Shown: positions 53,055 to 62,347 of the stretch, piece after piece
Layout: every line of letters starts with the position of its first letter
How positions within the stretch are numbered: position 1 is the stretch's first letter
NCBI RefSeq assembly: GCF_000753865.1
Contig: NZ_JQFW01000015.1
Coordinates: forward strand, 140,866-204,865
Direction of reading: 5' to 3'
Source: Alteromonas sp. LOR
GTDB taxonomy: Bacteria > Pseudomonadota > Gammaproteobacteria > Enterobacterales > Alteromonadaceae
DNA length: 64,000 nt
Made by a program: the position numbers and the translations under genes
Notes under the pieces: model-generated
Seen by the model: only the letters and a program-made list of their open reading frames with translations
What the model was told of the DNA's origin: nothing
Databases searched by the model: none

Positions 53055-54227
53055 ATGCTTTCCACGTCGTTTACCTTTGAATCGCTTGAAGAAATCAAAA
53101 CTCAACAGAGCGCGCTAGAACAGTTTAATCCCTCTTTGATTATCCTTTATGCCGCACCGGCATTTTTCAAAGACAACTCACGCCCAACGGAACGCTTCAG
53201 CACGATTATTGAAGACCTGAACCATATTACAGCTAACATTGTGGGTTGTAGTACGGCAGGTGAAATTAACTCCGACCAAGTTTCAAACGACACTATCGTT
53301 ATGATTGCTATGAAATTTGAATTCGGTAGCTCAGTAAAGGTTCACACCTCAACACTTACCAGTATGCAAAATTCCTTTGATACCGGAGAAAAGCTGGGAC
53401 AACACATCAAGCCGGAAGGTTTAAAGGGTATTTACGCACTAGCACCAGGGCTTGCCATTAATGGCTCGGCACTTATTCACGGGCTAGCGCATTCACTTTC
53501 CAGTGATGTAAAAATAAGTGGCGGCCTCGCTGGCGATAACGCCTCTTTTGAAAAGACCTATATTATTAGCCCTCAGGGTATACGCGAGGATACCGTGGTG
53601 GCGGTATGCTTTTATGGCGACAACCTATCTTTTGGCTATGGCGCATCGGGCGGATGGCGTTCTTTCGGCCCGTCTCGCAGCGTTACAAAAGCCAAAGAAA
53701 ATGTCCTCTACGAATTGGACAACACGCCAGCTTTAGCTATCTACAAAGAGTATCTGGGTGAATATGCCGCAGACTTACCTGCAAATGGCTTACTGTTTCC
53801 ATTAGAGGTAATCGGCGAAGATCAAAAAGGGACTGGCCTTATCCGCACCATACTTGGCATTAATGAAGAAGATGGCAGTTTAATACTCGCCGGAGATGTG
53901 GAAGAAATGCAGTACGTAAGGCTTATGCACGCTTCTACCGACAACCTGATTGATGGCGCACAACTCGCCGTGTCTAACGCCTTAACAGCCCCGAATTCTC
54001 AGCCAGCACATAGCGTGGCATTAGTGACCAGCTGTGTTGGCAGAAAGCTGGTGATGGGCGACCGCGTTGAAGAGGAGCTGGAGTGTGTGCAGGAACATTT
54101 ACCGACGAACACCTGCATTGCTGGTTTTTATTCCTACGGCGAAATTTGCCCTTTTAATAATCAATCTGATAGCAAGCTTTACAATCAAACCATGTCAATG
54201 ACGCTAATTCAGGAAGCAACCTCTTGA
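53055..54227 (+). CDS. FIST-domain sensory protein (NosP-like)
   Basis: A 390-residue cytosolic protein with FIST_N (about 15-215) and FIST_C (about 220-375) domains. Visible family stretches are VGCSTAGEIN, GGLAGDNASF, YGASGGWRSFGP and IAGFYSYGEICP near the end. FIST proteins are small-molecule sensors; those encoded next to hybrid kinases include the heme-based nitric-oxide sensor NosP. Whether this one binds heme cannot be judged from sequence. Its stop overlaps the start of the kinase gene, so they are translationally coupled. Confidence 0.85.
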   Translation: MLSTSFTFESLEEIKTQQSALEQFNPSLIILYAAPAFFKDNSRPTERFSTIIEDLNHITANIVGCSTAGEINSDQVSNDTIVMIAMKFEFGSSVKVHTSTLTSMQNSFDTGEKLGQHIKPEGLKGIYALAPGLAINGSALIHGLAHSLSSDVKISGGLAGDNASFEKTYIISPQGIREDTVVAVCFYGDNLSFGYGASGGWRSFGPSRSVTKAKENVLYELDNTPALAIYKEYLGEYAADLPANGLLFPLEVIGEDQKGTGLIRTILGINEEDGSLILAGDVEEMQYVRLMHASTDNLIDGAQLAVSNALTAPNSQPAHSVALVTSCVGRKLVMGDRVEEELECVQEHLPTNTCIAGFYSYGEICPFNNQSDSKLYNQTMSMTLIQEATS

Positions 54228-56812
54228 ACTCATTGCTCACTCGCCAGCTGAGAAAAGCATTCGGATTGAAAAGCAACGAACAGCTTGAGCAATGGCTATC
54301 GTCTTTAGATGACACACAAACCAGTGAAATGTCTCAACATGCGTTACAACGGGGGTTAAAACACCTTATCAAGCGGGTAGACGATTCTTATCAGTTTCAC
54401 GAGCGTGATATCACGCTGCGCGAGCGCAGTCTAGAACTTAGCTCTAAAGAACTTTTTGCCGCAAACGAACAAATACGCAATGAGCTAGTGGTGCAACAGA
54501 AAGTAGTGGATACACTGCGCTCTTCTGTGAACTTGCTATTAGTCGATCAGAACAAGCCTCCTATCAAAGATAATCTTGCCAACATTTCCACGCTATCAGA
54601 AATGATGCTTGAACTGACGAATGAACAAAAAGCAGTGGAAAGAAAGGTACAGCGCGCACTGGACGATGCAGAAAGTGCAAATAAGGCAAAAAGTGAATTT
54701 TTAGCCACTATCAGCCATGAAATAAGAACGCCTATGAATGCCGTCATTGGCCTCACTCATTTGGCACTCGATACTGAAGATGCAGAACACAAACAAGCAT
54801 ATATAGAAAAGGTAAAAAAGAATGCGGCCTACTTGCTCGACCTTATCAACAATATTTTAGATTTATCAAAGGTGGAAGCAGGCAAAATTGACGTTGCAAA
54901 TGACACTTTTTCACTGACCGATACAATAGAAAAATTGGCTCATGTGTTCCAGATAAAGGCTAGCGAAAAACACCTTCAATTGCTGTTTGATATACGCATA
55001 GACCCACACCAGCCGTTTAGAGGAGATAGTGAGAAGATTTATCAGGTATTGCTTAACCTATTAAGCAATGCAGTGAAGTTCACTTCCACCGGCACTATTA
55101 TTATGACCATATCAGCACGGGCTGAAAATGTGTTTTTTAGCGTTGCTGATACCGGCATGGGAATTAACGAAAATAGTAAGGCTAAGCTGTTTGACGCCTT
55201 TGTACAGGCCGACACGTCTATTTCGCGACAATTTGGAGGAACAGGGTTAGGGCTTACTATCTGCAAAAGTCTTGTAGAGCACATGGGCGGCCAGCTAGAT
55301 TTTACCAGCGAAGAAGGAACAGGTAGCGAGTTCCATTTTTCTTTACCTATTATCAAAGATACTATTACTTCATCCCTTGCCACTGACCAAGCATCTATAG
55401 CTAATTCAAGTTTGGCTTCAGACCTTGCCTCAAAAGCAAACCCTAAAAAAGTGTTATGCATCAAAAGCTGCCCGTCTGTTGCCCAAGGATGCGTAATTTT
55501 AAAACAAACGCTGCACCGACTGCACATCGATTGTGAAATTATAGATATTACCCAAGATACACTTCCAGATAGTGCAGATACATCGGTGATTTTTTTACCT
55601 GACGGCAATGAAGCATGGCAACGCTTTATCACTCAATTGAAAATGGGTGAGTTTACACACCTCAACTTATGCACAGTAATAAGCTCTCGTGCAAAAGTGA
55701 ACGTAATGAACAAGCTCAAAAACGCCCATGTTGAAGACATTGATGTCATTGAACTCCCCTTTACCGATTTAGACCTCTTAGCGACTTTTTCTCCATCAAA
55801 TGACCATAAGATAAATCTTCATCACGACGGTCTAGAAACCAACAAGTGGCGTAAAAGGCGTCTTACCGGCAAACATGTTCTTATTGTTGACGATGACACT
55901 ATAAGCATTGAAATAAGTCAGCAAATACTGCGAAACATTGGTATGAAAGTAACCTCTGCACTAACCGGAGAACAAGCTCTCGCTGTGTGTGATGAGAGTG
56001 ACTTCGATGCCATACTGCTAGATTGCCACTTACCTGATATTTCGGGACAGGAGGTAGCTAATAGGCTTTCTATGAAGGATGCGTGGTCGGCTCCCATTAT
56101 TGCACTGAGTACCGATGAATCCGTAGCAGCAAGAGAAAAAGCCTTTGAATCTGGAATGTGCCAATACCTGGTGAAGCCCGCTATTGCAGATTTCATTATC
56201 CATGCCATCGATAAACATATTCACTCAGGTTACACAGATATTAAAGCACCGCCCGCTGACAATGCTTTTTTAGCATCGTTAAATAGTTTTTATAACGCCT
56301 ATAAGCATCCTTCCATAATAACGACGTTGCTCGATATCGCTGAGAGTTCAGAAAATACCATTCCTGCGGGCTCGCCGCTAATAAGCCAAATGCTAGATGA
56401 TACAAAACGAATCGGTGCTTTTTCGCTACATCGTTACTTAGTTGAGCTACTCAATAAACACTTTGAGTCACAAGACGGTATCAAGCATGCGATTGTCACC
56501 CTATCTCAACACCTCGACGCCACCCTTCGTCTTATTGTCCATACCCTTGAAGTTGAGGCAGCGGTTCCAGCGGTAGCTTCATCTCAAGAAACTAGACAGC
56601 CACTGATAGAGAGTATTCAAGAGCTCGTGCTGCTATTGGAATCATTTGACGCTCAAGCAATAACGCAAATTGAAGACATACGCAGAGAGTACCGCAATAG
56701 CGAATACCTCGATTATATCGACAATATACAGCAGCTTTGCTCTGTGTACGATTTTGAACACGCACTTGAATTTTCAAATGAACTATTGGAAAGACTAAAT
56801 AATGAGAAGTAA
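54224..56812 (+). CDS. Soluble hybrid sensor histidine kinase (NahK-like)
   Basis: An 862-residue hybrid kinase with no membrane segment. A helical N-terminus and coiled coil (about 60-160) lead to HisKA with His165 in ATISHEIRTPMNA, then HATPase_c (DTGMGINENS, GGTGLGLTICKSLV). A degenerate region (about 380-540) may be a receiver remnant. A receiver follows (HVLIVDDDTISI, acceptor Asp600 in LLDCHLPDISG). The last 170 residues look like an Hpt-type helical bundle, with no clear phosphohistidine. The start is TTG at 54224, overlapping the FIST gene stop (TTGA). The lack of a sensor of its own fits a kinase whose input is the FIST partner. Confidence 0.85.
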   Translation: MNSLLTRQLRKAFGLKSNEQLEQWLSSLDDTQTSEMSQHALQRGLKHLIKRVDDSYQFHERDITLRERSLELSSKELFAANEQIRNELVVQQKVVDTLRSSVNLLLVDQNKPPIKDNLANISTLSEMMLELTNEQKAVERKVQRALDDAESANKAKSEFLATISHEIRTPMNAVIGLTHLALDTEDAEHKQAYIEKVKKNAAYLLDLINNILDLSKVEAGKIDVANDTFSLTDTIEKLAHVFQIKASEKHLQLLFDIRIDPHQPFRGDSEKIYQVLLNLLSNAVKFTSTGTIIMTISARAENVFFSVADTGMGINENSKAKLFDAFVQADTSISRQFGGTGLGLTICKSLVEHMGGQLDFTSEEGTGSEFHFSLPIIKDTITSSLATDQASIANSSLASDLASKANPKKVLCIKSCPSVAQGCVILKQTLHRLHIDCEIIDITQDTLPDSADTSVIFLPDGNEAWQRFITQLKMGEFTHLNLCTVISSRAKVNVMNKLKNAHVEDIDVIELPFTDLDLLATFSPSNDHKINLHHDGLETNKWRKRRLTGKHVLIVDDDTISIEISQQILRNIGMKVTSALTGEQALAVCDESDFDAILLDCHLPDISGQEVANRLSMKDAWSAPIIALSTDESVAAREKAFESGMCQYLVKPAIADFIIHAIDKHIHSGYTDIKAPPADNAFLASLNSFYNAYKHPSIITTLLDIAESSENTIPAGSPLISQMLDDTKRIGAFSLHRYLVELLNKHFESQDGIKHAIVTLSQHLDATLRLIVHTLEVEAAVPAVASSQETRQPLIESIQELVLLLESFDAQAITQIEDIRREYRNSEYLDYIDNIQQLCSVYDFEHALEFSNELLERLNNEK

Positions 56813-57896
56813 TTTGCAGGTAACCAAAAAGCAATTTAGCGTACTGGTGGTTGACGACGAGCCTGCGAATATAGATTTACTGAGCGGGATTTTGGGCCCT
56901 TTTTACGATATAAAAGTGGCTCCATCAGGGAAGATTGCACTAAAAATTGTACAAAAATACACGCCAGATCTTATTTTACTTGATGTCATGATGCCTGAAA
57001 TGGATGGTTTCGAGGTGTGTCGAAGACTTAAATCAGATAAGCGATTATTAGACATACCCGTTATTTTTGTCACGGCACTGATTCAAGCGGCTGATGAAGA
57101 AAGAGGCTTCGCATTAGGCGCAATCGATTATATTACTAAACCCGTTTCGCCCAGTATCACCCTAGCCAGAGTAAAAACGCATATCTCCCTCGCCCATCAA
57201 ATGCGAACAACAGAGGAGCTCGTAAAACAACGCACTGCTGACTTACAGCTTAGTCAGCAAAGCGCTATTACTATGCTTGCCGCTGCCGGACATTACAACG
57301 ATAACGACACAGGCCATCATATATGGCGCATGGCCGCGTACAGCAAATGTCTAGCGATAGCCAGTGGATGGGACTATGACAGTGCAAACCTGCTCGCTCA
57401 GGCCGCGCCCATGCACGATACAGGAAAAATCGGCATTCCCGATAACATATTAAAGGCGCCTAGAAAGCTTCACATCGATGAAATGAACATCATGAAAACC
57501 CATGCTGCAATAGGTCATAAAATACTGTCCCGGAGTAAGACTCCACTGTTTGATATGGCCGCTGAAATTGCGTTGTGCCACCATGAAAAATGGGACGGCT
57601 CTGGTTACCCAAATGGTCTAAAAGGAAACGACATTCCACTTAGCGCAAGAATAGTCGCTATTGCTGATGTGTTTGATGCGCTTACCATGAAGCGTCCCTA
57701 CAAGAAGGCTTGGGCGAATGAAGAAGCATTTGATTATATTCTTAAAGAGTCCGGTAAACACTTCGACCCAACTTTGGTAGACGTATTTTTGGATATACAA
57801 GAAGACCTACTCAAAACCAAAGCCTATTGGAACAGTCTTGAAGCCCGAGGCATAATGCCGTCGGTCGCTAGTTTTATACCCGACGAACAATACTAA
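56802..57896 (+). CDS. Receiver-HD-GYP response regulator (probable c-di-GMP phosphodiesterase)
   Basis: A 364-residue RpfG-type protein. The receiver has acceptor Asp61 (LLDVMMPEMDGFEV). A helical linker leads to an HD-GYP domain with His205-Asp206 in MHDTGKIGIPD, HHEKWDGSGYPNG (GYP at 268-270) and VAIADVFDALTMKRPYK. Such domains hydrolyse c-di-GMP. The start overlaps the end of the kinase gene, so this is the third gene of a coupled operon and the likely phosphorylation target of the kinase. Confidence 0.92.
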   Translation: MRSNLQVTKKQFSVLVVDDEPANIDLLSGILGPFYDIKVAPSGKIALKIVQKYTPDLILLDVMMPEMDGFEVCRRLKSDKRLLDIPVIFVTALIQAADEERGFALGAIDYITKPVSPSITLARVKTHISLAHQMRTTEELVKQRTADLQLSQQSAITMLAAAGHYNDNDTGHHIWRMAAYSKCLAIASGWDYDSANLLAQAAPMHDTGKIGIPDNILKAPRKLHIDEMNIMKTHAAIGHKILSRSKTPLFDMAAEIALCHHEKWDGSGYPNGLKGNDIPLSARIVAIADVFDALTMKRPYKKAWANEEAFDYILKESGKHFDPTLVDVFLDIQEDLLKTKAYWNSLEARGIMPSVASFIPDEQY

Positions 57897-57915
57897 TACC
57901 AGTCCACCACAAAAC

Positions 57916-57955
57916 AAAAAGACCACAAAGCAGTGTCTGCTTTGTGGTCTTTTTC
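57916..57955. terminator. Bidirectional terminator between the FIST operon and the Ton cluster
   Basis: AAAAAGACCACAAAGCAG pairs with CTGCTTTGTGGTCTTTTT around a short loop, with A-run and T-run at the ends. It serves the + strand operon and perhaps the - strand TPR gene. Confidence 0.9.
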
Positions 57956-58000
57956 AGTGTTTTAATAAGTAGCTAAAAACGATTACAGTTAGCGTACATT

Positions 58001-58038
58001 GGTCTAGCTAGTGCCTTGGTCTAGCTAGTGCCTTGGTC
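58001..58038. repeat. 17-bp tandem repeat, just over two copies
   Basis: GGTCTAGCTAGTGCCTT is repeated exactly at 58001 and 58018 and begins again at 58035 (GGTC), just past the end of the TPR gene on the - strand. Confidence 0.9.
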
Positions 58039-58041
58039 AAT

Positions 58042-59391
58042 CTAGCTTGCACCTAACTCTTCAGCAAGGCGCTCTGCCTGATTTTTTTCACCCTGCACAA
58101 AAGACTTCCATTGCTGCGCCATAGCGCGGCTCTTCTGGTGTTTTTCTGCCTCTGCAAGTTGATTCAACGCCAATGCATACTGTTTTTTGTTAAACAGCGC
58201 CATGCCCTTTACCAAATACACAAGGCCTGGGTTTCTCAAATCGCCCTTTTCAATGGCTCTATCAACAGCATCAATAGCATCATCCCAGCGCTCTTCGTTG
58301 AGCAATATCTGCGCAAGTTGTGCGTCAAGCTCGCCATCGTCAGCCAAATTAGCGGCCTGCATCATGACTGGAATGGCTTTGTCTTGCTCTTTGGCTAGTG
58401 ACCAGCTTTGACCTAAGAACTTTAAATTACGCAAGTTCTTCTCTAGCACGCCGTCATTCATAGCTTGTTCCATCAGCTTCGCACCTTTATACGGTGCCCT
58501 GTGATAGTAATAAAGCTGTGCCATATTAAATATGTCGGCAGAGGACTCTACAAAACCACGCTGATAGGCAGTTTCCATAATAGCTAACTGCTTTCGCTCT
58601 TCGCCAAGCTCGCCGAACATACCGGCTAACTGGATCCAATATTTAGGCTCATCGAACAGCTTTACCAATTTAACCAGTACGTCTTTCACCTTTTCAGGCT
58701 GCTTTAACTCATAAAACACAGCGCGCTGAAGGATCAACCAAGATTCATCAGGTAACATCCCCTCAGCTTCGTGGTCGACAACGGCCTGAGTAATCCAGTC
58801 TGCCGCAAGTTCGTATTGCTTATTTTGATAATACGCTTGGGCCTTAATCACTTTGTTCTTTGGTGGAACTGGGCCTGAGTTGAGCGACTCCCAACGTTCT
58901 ATGTACTTAATAGTATCGTCGTAATTACTCTGCATCAGATTAAGCTGTGCCAAACTGAAAAGCGTCGTCATTTCAAACTTTTCAGGAATAGGCTGCTGTT
59001 CTACTACTTTTGCAAAAGATGCCAGCGCTTTGTCGTAGTCTTCATTGTTGTAATAAATAAAGCCGAAAAAGTTGTACATCATCGCTTTTTCGTATGAATT
59101 CATTGAATCAGACTTGTCTTCTACCTCTTTTAAGATAGCAATAGCTTCATCAACGTTACCCGCTTCATCCGCTGCCGTTTGCGCGCGCGATAGTTGCTCA
59201 TATACCTTGCCACGCAGCGTAGGTACGCGGCGTGTTTTCTTTTCACTGGCTTTTTGCTCTTGAGCGTGTGCGTCGGTTGCAACAAACATACTTGGTGCAG
59301 ATACCGCAACGACAGTAAATGTAAATACTGCAGCGCTAAGCAGCATGCTTGGCAAAATACTCGATAAAGGCCTAGCCTGTTTCTTCATCAT
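58042..59391 (-). CDS. TPR protein of the Ton system
   Basis: A 449-residue exported protein. After a signal peptide (ending DAHA) come many tetratricopeptide repeats; several are easy to see (YNFFGFIYYNNEDYDKALASF, shortened: NNEDYDKALASFAKV). Such periplasmic TPR proteins end Ton clusters of Alteromonadales and vibrios and are thought to help the TonB complex find its receptors; direct evidence for this one is lacking. Six bases separate it from tonB. Two adjacent ATGs are equally possible starts. Confidence 0.85.
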   Translation of the reverse strand: MMKKQARPLSSILPSMLLSAAVFTFTVVAVSAPSMFVATDAHAQEQKASEKKTRRVPTLRGKVYEQLSRAQTAADEAGNVDEAIAILKEVEDKSDSMNSYEKAMMYNFFGFIYYNNEDYDKALASFAKVVEQQPIPEKFEMTTLFSLAQLNLMQSNYDDTIKYIERWESLNSGPVPPKNKVIKAQAYYQNKQYELAADWITQAVVDHEAEGMLPDESWLILQRAVFYELKQPEKVKDVLVKLVKLFDEPKYWIQLAGMFGELGEERKQLAIMETAYQRGFVESSADIFNMAQLYYYHRAPYKGAKLMEQAMNDGVLEKNLRNLKFLGQSWSLAKEQDKAIPVMMQAANLADDGELDAQLAQILLNEERWDDAIDAVDRAIEKGDLRNPGLVYLVKGMALFNKKQYALALNQLAEAEKHQKSRAMAQQWKSFVQGEKNQAERLAEELGAS

Positions 59392-59397
59392 GTTCTG

Positions 59398-60006
59398 CTA
59401 CCCGTCAATTTGGAACGAAATGCGGTTTTGAATACCGGATACTTCGGTCGCTTCGCCATTTACCACTCGAGGTTTGTATTTGAACTTCATTGCAGCGTCG
59501 ATAGCCGCTTGCTCAAAAATACCCTCTGGATTAGCTTCAACTACTATTGGGTTGCGCACTGCACCTTGCTTAGTCACAGTGAACTCAACAATTACAAACC
59601 CTTCAATACCACGTTGCAATGCGCGGCGTGGATATACTGGGGCTACTTTAACAATAGGTAAGTATTCGCCATCACCCGACTCAAGCGCGAGTCCGCCGTC
59701 TAAAGAAATATCATCGCCAACATCTGCGCCAAAATCCATTGAAGAACCTTCGGCATTGGGTGTAGGTGAATCCATTTGCGGCTGCTGCATCTGTGGCGGC
59801 GGCTGCTCAGGCTTTGGTGGCTTCTTAGGCTTGCGATCTTTCTTCTCGACCTGCTCATCCTGCTTAACCCTTACAAAGTCAAGCACGCTTCCCTGAGGCG
59901 GCTCAGTTAGTGCGCTGCCACCCATCTTGATCAATGACTGCATCAAGAAGAACAGGCCTAACGTGATCGCAAGGGAAATTACAAATGCGATTATATATCG
60001 TGGCAT
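59398..60006 (-). CDS. Energy transducer TonB (TonB2-type)
   Basis: A 202-residue TonB. One N-terminal membrane helix (IIAFVISLAITLGLFFLM), a proline-rich stalk (KPPKPEQPPPQMQQPQ), and a C-terminal TonB domain (VAPVYPRRALQRGIEGFVIV, then VSGIQNRISFQID). It carries proton-motive energy to outer-membrane receptors. Its shortness and its position after ExbD fit the TonB2 systems of marine gammaproteobacteria. Confidence 0.92.
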   Translation of the reverse strand: MPRYIIAFVISLAITLGLFFLMQSLIKMGGSALTEPPQGSVLDFVRVKQDEQVEKKDRKPKKPPKPEQPPPQMQQPQMDSPTPNAEGSSMDFGADVGDDISLDGGLALESGDGEYLPIVKVAPVYPRRALQRGIEGFVIVEFTVTKQGAVRNPIVVEANPEGIFEQAAIDAAMKFKYKPRVVNGEATEVSGIQNRISFQIDG

Positions 60007-60009
60007 GAT

Positions 60010-60417
60010 TTATGGCTCTTGAGCTGCAATCGAAACGTCATACACACCTGCAGCACGCGAGGCATCCATCACTTTAATAAGGGTCTCAGTTGTGGATTCT
60101 TTATCTGCTTGAATCACAACCGTACCCTGAGGATTTTCTGCGTGCAAGCGCTCGATATTTGCCTGAACGGCACGAACATCGATGCGGCGTTTGTTAATCC
60201 AAATTTCACCTTTATCTGAAATAGCGATAAGGATGTTCGCGCGATCCTTTTTAACAGCCGTTGCTGCTTCAGGACGGTTTACATCGATACCCGCTTCTTT
60301 CACAAACGATGCAGTCACGATAAAGAAAATCAACATGATAAATACGACGTCCAACATGGGCGTCATGTCGATGGTTGCTTCTTCTTCATCGACCAAATTT
60401 TGAAAGTGCTGCTTCAT
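60010..60417 (-). CDS. exbD: Biopolymer transport protein ExbD
   Basis: A 135-residue ExbD. The single N-terminal helix has the essential aspartate Asp23 in TPMLDVVFIMLIFFIV; the periplasmic domain ends VSIAAQEP. It forms the proton channel with ExbB. Three bases from tonB. Confidence 0.93.
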   Translation of the reverse strand: MKQHFQNLVDEEEATIDMTPMLDVVFIMLIFFIVTASFVKEAGIDVNRPEAATAVKKDRANILIAISDKGEIWINKRRIDVRAVQANIERLHAENPQGTVVIQADKESTTETLIKVMDASRAAGVYDVSIAAQEP

Positions 60418-60448
60418 AATAAATACCTTACCTTAATGCGACGTCGCA

Positions 60449-60967
60449 TTAACGTTGAATAATCAATGCATCCTCAAGATGCGTGCGTTCAGACTTCACC
60501 ATACGATTTAACCAGGTAGCAGCGAAGACACCAGACAGTGCCCCAACCATTCCTGCCATAGTAGGAATAGTCGCTTTCGATACGCCCGAGGCCATGGAAC
60601 GGGCGTTGCCCGAACCAGAGATAGCCATAACGTCGAATACTTCTATCATACCGGTTACTGTACCCATCAAACCCAACAGCGGACAAAGCGCTACAAGAGC
60701 CTGAATAATTGGGATACTGCCATTTAGCCGTATAGTTAACTGCGAAATCGTTTTCTGACGTACTTGCTCAGCAAACCAAGAGGAGCGATCGTTTCGTGCT
60801 TTCCACATCGCGACCGCATCTTTTTTTGCTTGCTTATGCCAAACCAACAGATACATTGCACGCTCGAGGATCAAAAGCCACATAACGAATATCAGCAGAC
60901 CAATGACCAGGAGAACCTGGCCACCTGTTTCTGTGAAATCGCGAATTGCTTCTAGAAACTCGATCAT
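60449..60967 (-). CDS. exbB: Biopolymer transport protein ExbB (MotA/TolQ/ExbB family)
   Basis: A 172-residue ExbB with three membrane helices. Family stretch: LVALCPLLGLMGTVTGMIEVF and, later, ATIPTMAGMVGALSGVFAA (quoted in part). It forms the pentameric channel around ExbD. GAGG precedes the ATG, and the start is two bases from the stop of the upstream gene. Confidence 0.92.
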   Translation of the reverse strand: MIEFLEAIRDFTETGGQVLLVIGLLIFVMWLLILERAMYLLVWHKQAKKDAVAMWKARNDRSSWFAEQVRQKTISQLTIRLNGSIPIIQALVALCPLLGLMGTVTGMIEVFDVMAISGSGNARSMASGVSKATIPTMAGMVGALSGVFAATWLNRMVKSERTHLEDALIIQR

Positions 60968-60969
60968 AA

Positions 60970-62334
60970 TTAGCCTCGCTCAGAACGCTCTGCGATAACG
61001 CCAGATGCTTGTTCTTGAAGAATGTACACAATGTTTTTAGAACGTGTGTTAAGCATTGCGTAAAGCAATGTCATCGGAATCGCTACCACAAGACCAAGAA
61101 CCGTTGTGACAAGTGCCGTTGAAATACCGCCAGCCATCAGTTTCGGGTCACCTGTACCAAATAAGGTAATTGCTTGGAAGGTATTAATCATCCCCGTTAC
61201 CGTACCGAGTAGACCCATCAAAGGCGCTACTACCGAGATAATCTTGATAATAGTAAGGTTGCGACCTAACTTAGGTACTTCACCTAAAATTGCTTCAGTA
61301 AGATGAAGCTCTAGCGCTTCAACATCGGCGTTAGGATGATCGTCACGTACTTTAAGAACGCGACCCAGTGGGTTATTAGTTTTCACTTCCTTGCTCTTAA
61401 GCTGCTTGTTCACTTTCATGCGAATAAGAGAAAGAGACACCAAACGCTCTAAGGCAAGTAGAAGGCCAATTGCACCAACCACTAGAATGATATATCCAAC
61501 CGGACCACCCTGCTCCACACGCTCTTTCATGTTAGGCGCTTGAACAAGAAGACCAAGGATAGAACCACCCGTTGGGTCAATACCAAACTGCACTAGCTCG
61601 CCACTTGATGCTTGAAGCTCTGCCGCTGAATCGTTGTAACGGTCGGCTGGCTGACGAATAAGTTCTGATACCGTGCCAGTGACACCGTTGTAATCTAGGT
61701 ATTTACCGTCTGATACCAAGGCAAATGGACCTACGCGAACTACAGGCTTATTCACTTTCTCACCACCGGCTTCTACAACGTCTGTTGTGAAGGTAGTGAC
61801 TTTGCCAGATTCCGTCATTTCACGCTGCATCTCAAACCATACGCGCTCAATCTCTTCAATTGATGCCAGCTTTGAGCTTGAGCCCATGTCCTGCGCCATC
61901 TTGTCTAAGAAGTCAGACCGACCAGGAATTTGCGCTGAAATAACAGAGTTGTAAAATTTATTCTTAGTATCGCCAGCAATTTGCTGCAATACACCGAACA
62001 ACTCTTTAAGTGAACCAAGACGAGTGTCTAGCGCACCGTTAAGGTCTGCCAATTTAAACTCGTTTTCTTCAAACTGTGTTTCAAGTTGCTCTGATTGCAC
62101 TAGCATTTGGTCGCGTTTTTCACGGGTTTCGCGAAGAATGCGGTCTTGCTCTGCACGTTGCGCTTGGAAATCACGCTCGCGCTGTTTATTTTGCTGTGAT
62201 TGTGCAAATTGGCCTTCTTCAAGCTGCTTTAGCAGGGCGTCTAGGTCCATTGCACGGTCACTTTGTGCCATTGCACCAGCGCTGATACTAAGGGCTACTA
62301 GACCAACAGCGATACGTTTTACTGTATTAAACAT
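60970..62334 (-). CDS. TtpC-like long MotA/TolQ/ExbB proton channel protein
   Basis: About 454 residues. A signal peptide (ending GAMA) and a periplasmic coiled coil (about 30-110) precede a MotA/ExbB-type channel module in the C-terminal half, which includes VAPLMGLLGTVTGMINTF. This is the TtpC of TonB2 systems, shown in vibrios to be needed for TonB2 function. ATG at 62334 fits the AAGAGG ribosome site; the TTG at 62343 and ATG at 62340 are too close to it. Confidence 0.9.
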   Translation of the reverse strand: MFNTVKRIAVGLVALSISAGAMAQSDRAMDLDALLKQLEEGQFAQSQQNKQRERDFQAQRAEQDRILRETREKRDQMLVQSEQLETQFEENEFKLADLNGALDTRLGSLKELFGVLQQIAGDTKNKFYNSVISAQIPGRSDFLDKMAQDMGSSSKLASIEEIERVWFEMQREMTESGKVTTFTTDVVEAGGEKVNKPVVRVGPFALVSDGKYLDYNGVTGTVSELIRQPADRYNDSAAELQASSGELVQFGIDPTGGSILGLLVQAPNMKERVEQGGPVGYIILVVGAIGLLLALERLVSLSLIRMKVNKQLKSKEVKTNNPLGRVLKVRDDHPNADVEALELHLTEAILGEVPKLGRNLTIIKIISVVAPLMGLLGTVTGMINTFQAITLFGTGDPKLMAGGISTALVTTVLGLVVAIPMTLLYAMLNTRSKNIVYILQEQASGVIAERSERG

Positions 62335-62347
62335 TCTCATCAACCTC

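Noticed and set aside
59474..59896. A 140-residue frame opposite tonB, rich in Ser and Cys
   Set aside because: A mirror of the proline-rich TonB stalk; composition is an artefact of the other strand.
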